Of a stretch of 58,976 nt of DNA, positions 46,929 through 58,976 are shown piece after piece. The translations under genes and the position numbers were made by a program. Position 1 is the first letter of the stretch, and each line of letters opens with the position of its first letter. Source of the DNA: Phallus indusiatus (Eukaryota > Basidiomycota > Agaricomycetes > Phallales > Phallaceae); the NCBI GenBank assembly GCA_027605045.1, contig JAQFWX010000190.1, positions 1 to 58,976 of the forward strand, in the 5' to 3' direction. The notes beneath the pieces are model-generated. The model was given only the letters and a program-made list of their open reading frames with translations. It was not told the origin of the DNA and did not search any database.

Positions 46929-48857
46929 TTTGTTTTTCAAAAGAAACGTTGAAATGGTCGCCGGCGCTGCATAGTGTAAATTACATTTAAACACAAAATC
47001 TAGGCATGTTGATACGAAGCACTCACATCGTGAAATTGGAAAGAGAAGGGGAGCAAAAAGTCCTGACTTTGCAGGAAAGAAGAGTGTCCTACCCGAGGGA
47101 ATTGAATGAGAAAGCGTTCATTGTTCTTGCCCTTATTTATAGTAAATTTTGATGAGAGTTTTGTGCAGAAATCAGAAATATAACGTTACCATGTCGATTT
47201 ACAGTTCCTCCGAAAATCAGCCTACGACAAAAAGTTCCTAGGCAACCCATGTTTTCCCTGCTTCGCCGGCGGCGGTCGTTAACGTAACTATTTCAGGCCG
47301 TATCTGAATGGGCTTTGCTCGTCGGGCACTGGGATTTTTCGAGCATCTTCGTATATATATCAATGTTCCTGAGTACCTCAGTTTCGGCAGCCCTGAGAAG
47401 CCCTCCGGTGAGAACAAAGCGAGATAGCGTCGCTCTCGGTGATCCTACATAAACACAATTTTTTTTGTGAATTTCTCCTGCTGAAAGATCTAATAGGGTG
47501 GTGTATTTGCGCATCGTTTTGAGAGTTGAACAAAGGCCAGACCAAGAGACATCGACTGGCTGGCTAAGCCTCAGCAGCGGTGGAGATAACGTCGCAACTA
47601 TCGGTCTCAATGACTACCGTTTCTCCATGAAAACCAGCAGTTAGGTCAGGATTAACCAAATTACCATCAAGAACGCGAAGAAAACGTGTAACAAATGTGG
47701 CAAAATGGCTGAGGGATCCGGATTTATCGATTCATACTAGCTTGGTGCGAACACTTGATGACACAACTATACAACTTCTCTGGCATCGGTGACTCAATTT
47801 TCCCGTTAAACTTAAAAGACACCGAGTCAGGTGGAAGCATGCACCACTCATGTACCCCACATCTAAGCGAACGAAGAAGTATACTCCCATGGCACTTCTA
47901 AATTTCGACATTCAGACGAAGCTTCTTTTTGAATCAATAGGACGTACTTCCTTTTGGCTTCGGAGGTGTCAGAAATGCAGTGTTGGGACACAAGATATGG
48001 AAGTAACCCCTGAATCTGTATGGGTGGTCGTTTGTGGCAGTGAAATAAATCAAGTAACAGTTAGAATCGATTCGGACGATGGTGTACACAGTGAACACCG
48101 CTGTTCAGTCAAAAAAATTTTTGGGACTATACAGAAAGGAGTGACAAAACCATAGTCATTAATGAACGAACGACGCCGGCCACTCCGATATCTGGAGCTC
48201 CTTTAAAAACTAGATTATCATATTACTTTTTTGCATAAATGTCATTCTTCAACCTCGTAAAACACGCACACGCCCTTAGTTGCTGAGGACCATTACTAGA
48301 ACACCCTGATCCGATCTTGGACGTTCTCCGAAGAGATAGATACTCGGCCTGATGAAGGTCAAGGACAATGGAGCTCAACTCGAGAGAGGCCAGGCCTCCG
48401 GGTTGAAGCCGTGTCGCTCAGGGGATGTGCACAGCCTGAACCCCGGCCAATGCATGACGGAAAGATAGTTGTGGATCCAGAGAAATATACCAACTGAGTC
48501 TGTACTGAACAACGATATTTCTTGTAATGAATGTAAATCTCAAATTTTTTGATGCAATCTGTCAAGTGAATGGCCGAGAAAGGAATCTTACGTAAACAAG
48601 CTGTCACTATTCACGTGATTTTGGTGACAGCAAAGCCATTCAGAGACAAGACACCTAACAGGACTATAGCCCGGGCAGAGACACATGATGCACATGAGCG
48701 TCCATTTTTCGACATTTCAATCTTCCATCACCACCTAACTCTTAAGCTCGCTTTCTCCCTTCCAGGTCGTTTGATACCTCATATCCGATTCTAATTACAA
48801 TCATTCAACTGACATAAAGGCTCACAGGCCTCAGCTCAGGCTTTACTAGCTACATAG
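46929..48857. other. Intergenic, no supported gene
   Basis: About 1.9 kb. A 105-codon minus frame at 47293-47610 and a 101-codon plus frame at 47850-48155 are the longest but have no recognisable features. It probably contains the two divergent promoters. Confidence 0.5.
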
Positions 48858-49735
48858 ATGGCAAACGACACCTACGATGACCCGTCACCAATGGAGTATT
48901 TTGGCTCGAGGCCGTATGATTATGAGGAGATTCTATATTCTAAACCACGGCCGACTCGACGTCTATTTGCTCGATACAATCCCTCATTATTGCAGGAGAT
49001 GAACGACGCAATTGCAATGAACTGGGATTGTGGCATTTGGTGAGCTCGTTCATTTCTCTTCCGTCGAGTTTTATATTCTAAATCCTTAATTATTGAATAG
49101 TTCGGAAACAGCAACAGACCCTTGCGTCACCAGATGTGGTCATCTTTTCTGTCAGAAAGAATTGTTACAGGTAAAACCGCAGTTTACCTTCTACCAATGG
49201 CACCGATTGACCATAGATTTCTTTTCTCTTCTCCTTACAACAGTGGTTCGAGTCCGATGCTAGTTGCCCACGATGTAAAATCCCCTGCTCGCCCTCCACC
49301 GATGCGATGCCCGTCTTTGCGAGGGATTGGACATCACCGTTTATGCCCCCGCGCTCTCCGTCGCCGCTACCCCCACGCCAAGACAGCCTGACAGAGTCCC
49401 GCCAGTCAAGCATTATCTCGAGTCGACAATCTGAACCAGACGACACACATACTGCGATTTATGAAAAAGCATCGGGATCGCCTACTCCCACCCAACTTTC
49501 AGACGCCCACTCTTTACTTCTCGGTCGAGATCATCCGTCATCATCATCATCATCAAAGACCGCTACAGGGTCAACCAAGTCCGTCAAAAAGTCTTCTTCA
49601 ATGCCCACCCTTTCACCTGTTCATGGCGATTCACCGTATACCAATCTGGCTGTATCGGACATCGCTGTACATTATGGCAGTATCATGTTACGAGTTCTCG
49701 GTCTCTTGATCTTGTTATTTGCATTGTTACGCTGA
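48858..49735 (+). CDS. Tail-anchored RING-type ubiquitin ligase, copy B (RNF5-like)
   Basis: The ATG at 48858 (MANDTYDDPSPMEYFGSRPY) leads to SLLQEMNDAIAMNWDCGI-C, SETATDPCVTRCGHLFCQKE then LLQ, WFESDASCPRCKIPC, a Ser/Pro-rich spacer with a serine run, and a C-terminal membrane anchor (SIMLRVLGLLILLFALLR) at the very end. It is a paralogue of the gene at 23016-23896. Shared features are the DIE/DAI-xx-WDCGIC entry, the ATDPCVTRCGHLFC core, the LRVLGLxILLxALL anchor and the intron splitting the second cysteine codon. Zinc ligand 6 is glutamate here (C-Q-K-E), which is unusual for a C3HC4 RING. RNF5-like ligases act in ER-associated degradation. Confidence 0.8.
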
Positions 49736-50423
49736 TTATTATATTTCCTTTTATCTGTTGCATTGGCTTGTTTTCATTATGTGCATTGTATCTGGTAGAA
49801 ATGTTATCCTGCTCATCTATAATCAAAAATATGTTAAGGCGAGAGTATTGCTGGCGTCGGCCGATCGTATTACGTAGTCGGTCCAATTAGAAGGCCGTTC
49901 GCATCTTCTTTCGGTGCTAATGTAATTCATACGGATTATTTCGGGGGAGTAGACTAATCATAATGGTCCTTGAAAGGCACGGCTTATGCTGACTTCTGGC
50001 GCAATGGATCGTTGAACTATTGACGCGTCATCGCGGCACTGAATGGAACCGCCAGCTCAGGCCACCACACTAAATAAGCCGACTAGTCAACGTTCATGTT
50101 ACAGGCACACAGAAGGGTACGCGTAGTACATGTAGCATTGCAAAATTTATTTTAACAGGTGTCATAAAAAGTACTAGCCTAATGCACGCTTCGGGCGTAC
50201 AATCATTTTTCGAGTCACCTGGACCTCGGGCAAATTAAGCACATCTATACCACTTCGTGTTTACCAATCCTCCGAAATTAGTAGCTTTGAAAGATGCTTT
50301 TTATAGTTTAGTTGAAGCCGAAACAGGAACCACGGTAGATGATATGTCAAACGTCCGAAGTTTCTCGTTTAACACTGGTCTCCAGAGGGAAAAAACTATT
50401 GGCTAGATATTTTGATTACTGCT
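49736..50423. other. Convergent intergenic region
   Basis: About 690 bases between RING copy B and the NUP84 stop, holding the two 3' UTRs. No open frame or repeat of interest. Confidence 0.5.
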
Positions 50424-53400
50424 TTACATTGCTAATACTCGGAAAGGGTCCGATCCGTTGGCATTTAGACCTTCAATAAAAGCATCGTTGATACATTGCA
50501 AATACTCTGGCAAACGGTTGCCATATGGATTTTGAAAAGCGTCGTATAGTTCGAACCGCGAATCCGCGACAACATTGGCCAAGAGTAAAGCGGAGCGAAC
50601 ATTGCTGAATTTTTTTTTTGAAAGTCAGGTTCATCATCAAATAAAACCAGGAGACACATTGTAGGCGACACTTACCGAGGAACAATGGACCGCGATTCCT
50701 GCAGTGCACGGTGTAGCCTTATAATAAGCTCCGGGACATACATCTCACGGATTCGCAATAGTTCATCATGACGCGTTCGTTCTGATCCGTCGGCATTCAA
50801 TCCTTCAATTTGAAGCCATCCATTGGTGAGTAGGTCTACTGTTAATTCGCGAGCTTTTTCTAAAGCGGTCTATACAGACATCGAAAGATCAGTAACATAT
50901 CCGAACAGAATGTCAAATACAAACCTCATATTTTCCGCTTTCGCGTTCTCTGGTATGAGTGTCTATTCCAGGTCTTGTGAGTTGGGCAGCGTAGTGCTCT
51001 GCTAAACTCAGGGCTGACCATGCCGCGAAGAATCTCTCAAAATGAAGGTATTCATATCGATCCGACGGATCGCCAGGAGGATCATCTCTCAGTGAAGGCG
51101 GACGCCGTTCTCGAATCTCATGACAAGCATATAATTTTCCAGTCGCTATCAGATACGAAGTATGTTAGTTCTTCAACTGAGACACGAAGGTAGAGCCTAA
51201 TTAATCATTTACCGAGAAAGTAACGCGTGACAATATTGAATTGTATTATCGCGTGTCGATAGGTATCTTCTTGGAAAGATAACCAATCTATAGCGTTAGT
51301 GAGGGCCTTTTCAGGGTCACTAAGCTTTCGCGGATCGGAGAGAATAGGAGGATAAGGCGTTGATAATTTGGGTAATGCCTATGTGGAAATTATGTATCCA
51401 TAGAATTGCAAATGTCAGAGTGACGACTGACCTTGAAGGCTCGCTCCCGACACAAATCCGCTGCATTCAAAGCAACTTGAACTACATCCAGGCCATAGTC
51501 ACGAGCGCGGAAAAGAGTATCACGCCGTTCAAATGCGGATGCCGAAGTGGGTAGATCACCAAGGAACAACGCATATCGTGAAACAGCGTTATCGCCCAAG
51601 GCGGCAGCGTATTGCGCAATAAGGGCCGTTTGTCCTTGTTCCTGAACAGTCTCGCATTGAGTATTCACAAAAATGAGTGAGAAGGGCAAAATAGTGGAGC
51701 TAACCTGCAAAACGGACACATAGGCTTCTAAAATGGTTTGCGAAGCAAGTGGGTCGATATCAATATCAATATACTTGAAAAATAGGCACAAGTGGGCGAA
51801 GAAACGGGTCAGTCGAGCATATCTGCAAAAAAAGTTAAACAAAGAGAAAAAATATGAAAGTAGAAACCATACTCATATGTATCACGGGGCAGTTCCTGAG
51901 AAGCTAGACACATGGCGAAATCTTTCAATAAAACATCAGCTTGATCCATAATTACACGTAGTTGGGTTACATGGAAGGGATCGCCAGCACTGGGACTAGA
52001 GCTTGTAATCAACCATCATTCCTTCTAAATTTGACAGAGATAGTTACCCTTCCTCCACGTTAATATCGGCCATTTTACTGAGCACTTCTCTCATCTCCTC
52101 GACTGCTGATGTTTCAAAATCAGCTGTCTTTGGCAACCCGCTTTCTCCAGATTCGGTTTTTCCTGGATCCCAAAAATTAGAGCCTTGACGTGCCAATCCC
52201 TCGGAGACATTCTCTTCAAGAAGCGTCGCAACTCGCGCCCATAGATGGTCTTTCCATGTTTTGCATGCCTCTTTAACTAAGACGGCCAAAGTTTTGCGAG
52301 ATGGTGCAAGCGCTGCACAAAGGACTCGTTCTGACATTGCCAAATTGGTCTGCGAATGTAATATCAAGCTTGTATTCCCCTCAAAAGAAACGATGCACAT
52401 ACGTCCAGGGCCGCTGAAATGCATGTTTTCTTCCACAATCGTCGACGTTTATTACCCAGAATTTCTATTGCGGTATCCTCGTTAAGAGCGTCGTCTGAGT
52501 TAGCTAATAAATAATCAGACGTAAGTCTGTGAAAGAAATGAAGATAATCGTACATAAAGCTGTCCAGTCAAAAAACCTATAACCCTGTAAGACGGCTGAT
52601 AGCCACGGGCGATGCGCTGAACGGCACAAGTCCATAGCTTGCTCGCTTTGTCCCGCGCGGATATAGGTGAACAAGGAATGTAGCAAGGCTTTTTCATAGG
52701 CCTGTGAGATGTCTCAAATTTTAGTTCACTTGCTTTTGATACACAGGGAAAGAAATTTACCGCGTCTTCTCCTGCTAGACTAGACCCAAGCTCTCTGATG
52801 GTCACGTCAGGATCAAGCTCCTTTACAAGATTTGCTTGTCGATTCGGCGAACCAACTCTTTGACCATGTAAGATATTTAGACGCGTAAAATTTCTATATG
52901 CAGTGGCACTTTCGACAGGTTGTGGGGGCGGCGCTGTGTCTTGTAACCATTCCCGAGTAACCAGGAGTTCGGTAAGAACTGGAGAGTTAGGAATCAGATT
53001 ATTGACGAGTGTTCTAGGTGTCGAAAAGGGATTGGTCTGCAGAAGTTCAGAAGGGGTTGAAAGCTGGGGAATGGCTGTCTTCCGGGCCCTGGAAGACAGG
53101 TAAGTATGTGACTGGAAGATATGGCATGGAAGCAGACTCACCCATATATATTTTGTAGCAAGTCCCATGTATCTCGCTCTAATTTTAAAGATTGAATATC
53201 TTCTTCATCCAGGTTCGACTCCCTTCCTAACAATTCGGCGTCGTTGATTCTGCGTCACATCAACAACAGAACGCGTTGAAAACAAGATTCTTCTACACCT
53301 ACACTTTCTGGCAAGCGACGCGCAGTTTTGGAGCAAACCCATTATTAGTGTCGAATATGTTGTTTAGATCTCCGTTGGCATCCTTTATCGAACGGAAGAT

Positions 53401-53604
53401 ATGCGCGTAGGCCGAGTACAGTGAATCAGCCATCGTAGGAAGTAACGAAATTCGAAGTCCGTCACTCTGGTAGGACAAGTTCAAGTTCTCCTGGTATAGA
53501 GTCAAAGTAGAGCCGTCCTCGACTGCAAGTGTCATACGTGCCACATTCAAATATAATTTAGAATTCAACAAAAGTTTCTCTGTTATATTTACAAAAATTG
53601 TCAA
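50424..53604 (-). CDS. NUP84: Nucleoporin NUP84/NUP107
   Basis: Spliced minus-strand exons run from the ATG at 53604 to the stop at 50424-50426. Visible landmarks: SLYSAYAHIFRSI, SLKLERDTWDLLQNIYG, ATAYRNFTRLNILHGQRVGS, TIRELGSSLAGED, ALLHSLFTYIRAGQSEQAMD then LCRSAHRPWLSAVLQGY, NKRRRLWKKTCISAA, DHLWARVATLLEENV, YEYARLTRFFAHLCLFFKY, ALGDNAVSRYALFLGDLPTS, AIDWLSFQEDTYRHAIIQFN, HFERFFAAWSALSLAEHY, LTVDLLTNGWLQIEG and a C-terminal QNPYGNRLPEYLQCINDAF. The all-helical fold with WxxxxxGY, WK and YARLTRFFAHL motifs is the Nup84/Nup107 subunit of the Y-shaped outer ring complex of the nuclear pore. A short linker separates it from the BCAS3-like gene upstream on the same strand. The first exon is the least certain. 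Confidence 0.88.
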
Positions 53605-53731
53605 TTAACTACACGCGGCTTTTTTCGTCTGTTAAATGAGGCTTTTTATACAAGAAACACACCACCTTTATTTATTCTCCTAGCTAATGATACATCCAAT
53701 TTGACCTTACAAAAAGTCCCATGTTATTGTT

Positions 53732-56700
53732 CTACTTCTTCCTCTCGTACCGCCCCATATCCTCATCCATGAATCCAGCAACAGAAATCTCATCAAACAT
53801 CTCAGCTTCCGCAATAGTGGCTCGCGCTTCGTCATCCCAAGCTTCATCATCCCCTTCATGAGACTTGGTCCACTCAGGAACCTCCAAAGAAACTTCATCA
53901 GGCTGTGTGCGAGGAGTCGATACACTGGCCGTCGCACTAGCTCCAGAACCCGGTCCTACCCCAACCGATCCGGAGGTAGATGCAGCTTCACCTTCCACAA
54001 CCTTCAGCGTATCGCCGATCTCTGGATGTTTCACTTGGTCTGGTTCCTTCTCGGTTTGCACAATATCTTCTATATCATCCTCCAAAAACACTTCATCCGA
54101 CTCGTCAAACTCCAACGGCATCGGCTCTAATGCATGGGGCGAAGGTGAAAGTGATAGAGAGGATGATGTGGTCGTGATGGATGTACCGCCTACGCTTCTC
54201 CTTCTCTCTTTCGTTCCAGCTCGCGCAGGGCGCAATACTGGGCTACGCATTATGCTACCGACTTCACGTCTAATCCTTCCAAGTCCTTCCACGGCGACGG
54301 CCCCAGCAACAGCAGCTCCCCGTCGCAGATGTGGAGGAATACTATGGTCCAAAATTCTTGAGGTAGGTGATTTACCTCCTATTCCCGTAGCTGCGGGAAC
54401 ACCGTTAGGAAACATGGGAATTGTAGGGGGACTCTGGCTAGAATAGTCCAATTCTGAATGAATGGCAGTGGCAATAGGGACATCAAAAGTCCCATGTCCT
54501 GTTGTCGTGCGTGACGCGCTACTGCGTCTGAACGTAATAGCCTCCGCAGACTTAATGTCTGAACCGCCTTGCAAATCAACGGCATCCCCGAACCCAAAAA
54601 TCATCTCTTCAGCATTCTCAGCATTGTCTTTATTACTCCCAGTACCACTAATTTCCACGTCTCGCCGAAACACAACCTCGTCTCCAATAACATTATTCAG
54701 CTGGTGAGAATCAAGCAATGCATGATAATCCCATGTGCTAAACATGTAAAAGGAAAATTGATGAGAAAGATAAATCGATTTAGGTAAAATTCCTGATGAA
54801 TGGGAGAAGGGGCTGAGTTCAGCTTGAGCGATGAACCTGTAAACAGAATCGATTAGACGAGCTATCTGTGTTTCGAAACCCTTGTAGGACTCACTCAGAG
54901 TAATCTTTCTTCTTTCCAGGCAAGGCAGAAACCGGTGAATTCTCAAAGAGCGATGGCCCTTTCACTTCAGCCCAATCCCTTCCACGCTTCAGGTTCCATG
55001 TAGCCAGAACACTCTCCTTCCCCACAAGGTTACCATCATCGCGTGCGTCAACTGGCACAGGCTGAGTGCCAGAGGTAGATGTTCTTCGACTGGTCTTGGA
55101 ACCAAAATCAGAAACAGGAAGACTGAAGCTATATCCAAAAGCGTTATTGCGCCCACGAGAAGGAATAGAAGAGGAAGGGTTTTGGTCCATAGATCCAGGT
55201 GAGTCGTGGACGCTCCAATCTAGAGCAATGCGATATAAAATCATTTCTCCAACCGTCGAGTTAAATACCAAGACGTCTTGGAAAGGTCTTTGAGGTAGCG
55301 CTGCGTGCAATTGAGGAGATGAAGAAGACAACAGCGGGAAAGACGTGGCTGGAGAAGAAGAATGAGAGGTACCGGAGGATTGTGGAAGGAGTGAAGAGGG
55401 CAAAGTGTTTGATACATTGGGAGGTATGAAGGTATATGAAAAAGGAGCGATGTGGAAGGTCTCCAGAATGTCATTCGAAGAATTATTGGGCGTAGCCGTT
55501 GGAATATCGGAAGGGCGAAGACGAACTATGGGAGAAAGCTCTGTGGACAACGGCTGCTGATAATACGGATGTCAACATAAGAACAAAACTGTATGGAGTC
55601 ATACGTACAATTTGTTCGGTATTAAACACCTTTGGCGAGAGGTGCGTGGGACGATCCGACGGTCCGCCGTATGGATTGGGAGCAAATATGTCTATACCGA
55701 CGATGAAAACTCGCCGAAAGCAGTAACAATACGTAAGATTACTTACGAATGGTCCTATTTGCGGTACTAACTCCCGCCCATTTTCCCGAATTGTCCCAAA
55801 CTACATTTTCTACCTTTGCACTGGTTAGACCCCGGCGAAGATCGTACCAATGTAGGGGCATCTCCAACGTTGCATCTTCCTCAAGATTCTGGTTAGATTC
55901 GTTTATGCTAAATAAAAATCAGATTTGGTGTCTTTTTTGCCTCAGGCATTACTGACCTCGACAGATGAACTGGTCTGTTAACTCTGATCTGAAAAACTGC
56001 GACACGTTGACCATCGCGGGGGGCTACGCAAAGCGTAGGAATGGCGCCCGACCCACCTCCTGCCCCAAACCACAGGCGAGATATGTCCCCCCGATTTACA
56101 GATTCAAGGGAAAAAGGAGCAAACCGAGATACAATGCGAGGTGAACCTCCACTGAGGAGAGGTTTTAAATCAAGCACTGTTATCCAATTTGCCCCGGTCG
56201 CCGCAGACGAAGGTAAATTATGATCTGGAAAAACGTCATTTCATTTATCAATATATGCCTAAAAGTAGCCCTCATACCTATATTAGAGGCTAAGGACGAC
56301 GACATTGTTTCAGCCGGCGCGCTTTTGGAATAACCCCTGTGGGTATCGTCCGCGACACAGGATGTGGGGCCAATAGTGCTCGGTGGTTCCCCTAAGCCAT
56401 CACCAGAGCCACCGCCGATATTGATAGGGGAAGCGGCAGCTAGTGCTTTCATTCCGTTCCAAACTTCACCGCCGACACGAATCATGGACGTTCCTATGGT
56501 GTCGCGTAAAGCGTTTGAGGAGACGTGGCTTCGTTCCCCCCGTTCGCGCTTTTGACTTGCTCGGGACACGAAAGTTTGCCTAGTGTGTGCGCTGTGATTG
56601 CCATATAAATGCAGGTGTGGGGGAGGAGGAGATGTATATGCTAGTAATCGAAGAGAAAGTGCAATTGAAGGATATATAGATGAAGGAAGGTGAATAATAT

Positions 56701-57925
56701 GAAGGATAGCCAAGGAAGAAGTAGAAAGGATATGCAAGGTAGAGGGATTGATAGATGCCTGGATTGAAACTTTAAACTATCAGCTTCGAGAAAGGATAAA
56801 AAAAACTCACAATCGCAATGAAATTAGATCTGGCATGGATTTGAGTCGCATCTTTGAAGGAAATTTGTTTGATTACAGATTGAGAAGGAAGACTATATAC
56901 AGTGAATTGAGATGAAGTCCTGTGATATCATGAGTAAATAATGCGAGTACATATATACGAAAAATAACTTACAATATACCAATCAATGGTCTGGCAGGAG
57001 TAAGCTCGTCGGCAACATCGTCCAAATTTGAAGGCGCTGGCAGAATGGCAGCATGTAGGATCCGACCACGTATATGCAGCGATCCATTGCGAAGATTAAG
57101 TACCTCACGAACCGATGAAAGGTTGGACGTATCCCATATCTGCACGCCAGAAGCGTAGGCAATAACCAACCATCGTGGATTCTTCACGGCACCACCGTGA
57201 AGGTTACTCGTACCGTCCACGTCTTCCATGTCACACCATTGAACAGACGTGATACTCTCTTCGTCAGATGAAGCGGCAGCGGCAAGAGAGTGCATACTTC
57301 CTGCATTGGCACTGATGGACCGAGGTGACCCGAGCGATAGGGGTCTACGACGACTGCCCGCTCCGCCAGCGGAACCAACGCCAACGTTTGTTCCTCCAGC
57401 ATCGGCACCCGTGACTACCGGAGGTAAAACTGTTGAAGACAAAGGAAGGAAGGATCGGAGATTCCGGGAAAAGGTGGTGAAGATAGATGGCTGTCTGTAT
57501 CAACGGGTCAGTGAGCTATTGATTCAACAAAGGAGGTGGGAGGTGACTTCAAAGCGCGGCTGAGAGGCGCAAAACATTCACCTAACAATTACGGGAGCCT
57601 TTGTGTGTGGCTGGTGTTGGTGCTGGGCCTGTTGCCGCGTTGTCAACGTGCGTTGTTGATCCCTACTACTAGCGAGAGCCAGAGCGGGACTGGAGGGCCG
57701 ATCGAAGTTGTCGGATGAGTTTGCTATAGGGTGTTGGTGAATATTGTTGGTTAAATTATTAGTAGTATTACTGTTAATGTTGTGGTTATTGTTGCCGTTG
57801 GTGGTGTTATTAATGGTGATGCTGTTATTATGTTGCTGTTGTTGCTGTCTTTGGCGGCGTTCTCTATTCTGATGAGGTTGATTCTGTCGTGGAGTAGATA
57901 TGCCATGAGCGTTCTTGCTACTCAT
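53732..57925 (-). CDS. BCAS3-like WD40 protein
   Basis: The start MSSKNAHGISTPRQNQPHQN leads into a long Gln/Asn-rich low-complexity segment. Then come ITSVQWCDMEDVDGT, PRWLVIAYASGVQIWDTSNL, IRGRILHAAILPAPSN, TPARPLIGIL, ANWITVLDLKPLL, SRLWFGAGGGSGAIPTLCVA, the BCAS3-domain segments LATWNLKRGRDWAEVKGPSL and YLSHQFSFYMFSTWDYHALL, and a Ser/acidic tail ending in DEDMGRYERKK (stop at 53732). BCAS3 proteins are seven-bladed propellers related to the Atg18/PROPPIN group. In animals BCAS3 works with PHAF1 at the phagophore; the fungal role is little known. The start at 57925 is chosen because upstream sequence in frame is hydrophobic and leader-like. About nine short introns interrupt it. Confidence 0.82.
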
Positions 57926-58238
57926 ATAAGAATAATACAATTGAAGGACTACGATGAAGATGGAAGAGAGAAATAGAAAGGCACGATAAGCATGGAAGGT
58001 CCGTGTGTGACAGACACTTAGACGAGCGATGTCATTCACTTGACTCAATCGTGTTACCACCCCGAGGGCGTTAATTTGGTGTATTTAGGAGTCGCACGTC
58101 ACTTGATCAATCTGTGACAAGCTAATCACTGCTATGGCTTTTTTGTGTATAATCAAAGGGAAACGACAAGAGAAACCCAGACAAACAGCCCCAAATTCTA
58201 GATGGAAAGGGGATACGTATGTATGTTGTAGTAGTAGT
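57926..58238. other. Promoter region of the BCAS3-like gene and 3' UTR of the aminopeptidase
   Basis: About 310 bases between two minus-strand genes; no separate feature seen. Confidence 0.45.
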
Positions 58239-58976
58239 TTACTGCCGTGCCACCGCCAGGCGCCTTGCGAATTCGACAAGCGCACTGCACAATTGCGCAA
58301 GGCTTAGCGCGATGAGGAACGTTTACAAATGACTTACCGTGTTGGTCGTCCAGTCATACCTTCTGGGGTATACGGTCCAGCACGTAATGCCTATTATTCG
58401 GTCAAACTACGTTCTATCATCGGCAAACAAATGGCTTCATTTACCTCCATAGTGCCCTGTCGATTAAGAAAAGGCAAGTTAAGTTCAAGAAACAAGCTTT
58501 CTTTCAAAATGAGAAAACTCGTACTCCAATGTCAATGTGAGCCCAACGAATGGCATCCGCAGCGTCCGAATCGACTCCGTGAACGAATTCCTGCCAAACC
58601 CTTCCATTTAGTGAACCGTTGTCAGAATCATTAAAACATGTTTCACCTTCAAAAACAGTGCAGCGGTACACGATCCCCCCCAAGGACCGCCAGTCTGGGT
58701 AAGCGTGAGCCAAGTTTAGAAAAAAACATGCTTGGAGCGTGCCGAATACGTACGTTGCACAAATCTGCATTGCTAGACCTGATTTGAGGCCCAAATTCTT
58801 CATCAAGAGGCAATCTCCACATCCGATCAAATTCGGCTTCGCCAGCTGTATTCAGTTCTTCCCACAGAGTATCCGAGTTCTTTTTCTTCACAATGAGAAC
58901 CTGGTTTTACGCTCTTTGGGAATACTCACAGTGAAAACTCCCGAGAAGATGTCGCTAAGAGTAATCATTACAGCCC
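58239..58976 (-). CDS. M17 leucyl aminopeptidase, 3' part (runs off the right edge)
   Basis: Reading inward from the edge: VMITLSDIFSGVFT, then DTLWEELNTAGEAEFDRMWR, LPLDEEFGPQI, SNADLCNTGGPWGGSCTAAL then FLKEFVHG, AIRWAHIDIGTME, LRAGPYTPEGMTGRPTR, ALVEFARRLAVARQ and the stop at 58239-58241. The order of FWRMPL-like, NTGGxxGG, WAHIDIxG and GMTGRP motifs is that of the catalytic domain of M17 zinc aminopeptidases, homohexameric enzymes that remove N-terminal residues, often leucine. The metal-binding and NTDAEGRL motifs lie beyond the window, so completeness cannot be judged. Confidence 0.88.

Noticed and set aside
53205..53225. tRNA T-arm-like word GGTTCGACTCC
   Set aside because: It lies inside NUP84 coding sequence and has no matching acceptor, D or anticodon arms.
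53865..54446. 193-codon plus-strand frame
   Set aside because: Antisense to the BCAS3-like C-terminal tail, which splices in frame and matches the family.

Overview
This window looks like the nuclear genome of a filamentous basidiomycete, most likely an Agaricomycete. Nearly every gene is split into short exons by roughly 50-65 base introns with GT/AG ends. The gene set includes a class I hydrophobin, a velvet-domain regulator, CipC-like proteins, an Skt5-type chitin synthase activator with a CaaX tail, a fungal cAMP/glucose-receptor-like GPCR and small secreted cysteine-rich proteins. There is no sign of bacterial or organellar organisation, and I found no tRNA, rRNA or CRISPR array. The assignment rests on gene content and intron style, not on a database search.

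Left part (1-12.9 kb). A peroxisomal alpha/beta hydrolase (-), with a C-terminal SKL signal but no serine nucleophile, is followed by a SAP-motif coiled-coil protein (-) and a velvet-domain regulator (+). Next is an iron-type alcohol dehydrogenase / maleylacetate reductase gene (-) that is physically split. Its C-terminal exon lies at 8.8-9.0 kb and its N-terminal and middle exons at 11.3-12.4 kb. Between them sit an intact, oppositely oriented multi-exon gene with nuclease-like features (9.3-10.5 kb) and an AT-rich stretch.

Middle part (12.9-39.5 kb). In order: a DUF2235 hydrolase (+); a small secreted protein made of three exon-encoded cysteine modules (+); a 7TM receptor (-); HSP10 (-) and SNU13 (+) in head-to-head arrangement; a tail-anchored RING protein (-); a UbiA-type prenyltransferase (-); the large Elongator subunit ELP1 (+); a tandem pair of CipC-like genes (+); and the WD40 actin regulator AIP1 (-).

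Right part (39.5-59 kb). In order: a class I hydrophobin (+); the chitin synthase activator SKT5 (-); a 26-bp minisatellite; a secreted Ser/Thr-rich protein (-); a second copy of the tail-anchored RING protein (+); the nucleoporin NUP84/NUP107 (-); a BCAS3-like WD40 protein (-); and the 3' part of an M17 leucyl aminopeptidase (-) running off the right edge.

Conserved housekeeping genes (ELP1, NUP84, HSP10, SNU13, AIP1, BCAS3-like, M17) alternate with accessory, secreted or stress-type genes carrying clear TATA boxes (hydrophobin, CipC pair, cysteine-rich protein, GPCR). The genes do not form one metabolic cluster. The most notable observations are the interrupted dehydrogenase and its passenger gene, the exon-repeat cysteine-rich protein, the dead-nucleophile peroxisomal hydrolase, and the RING paralogue pair that both deviate at the same zinc ligand.
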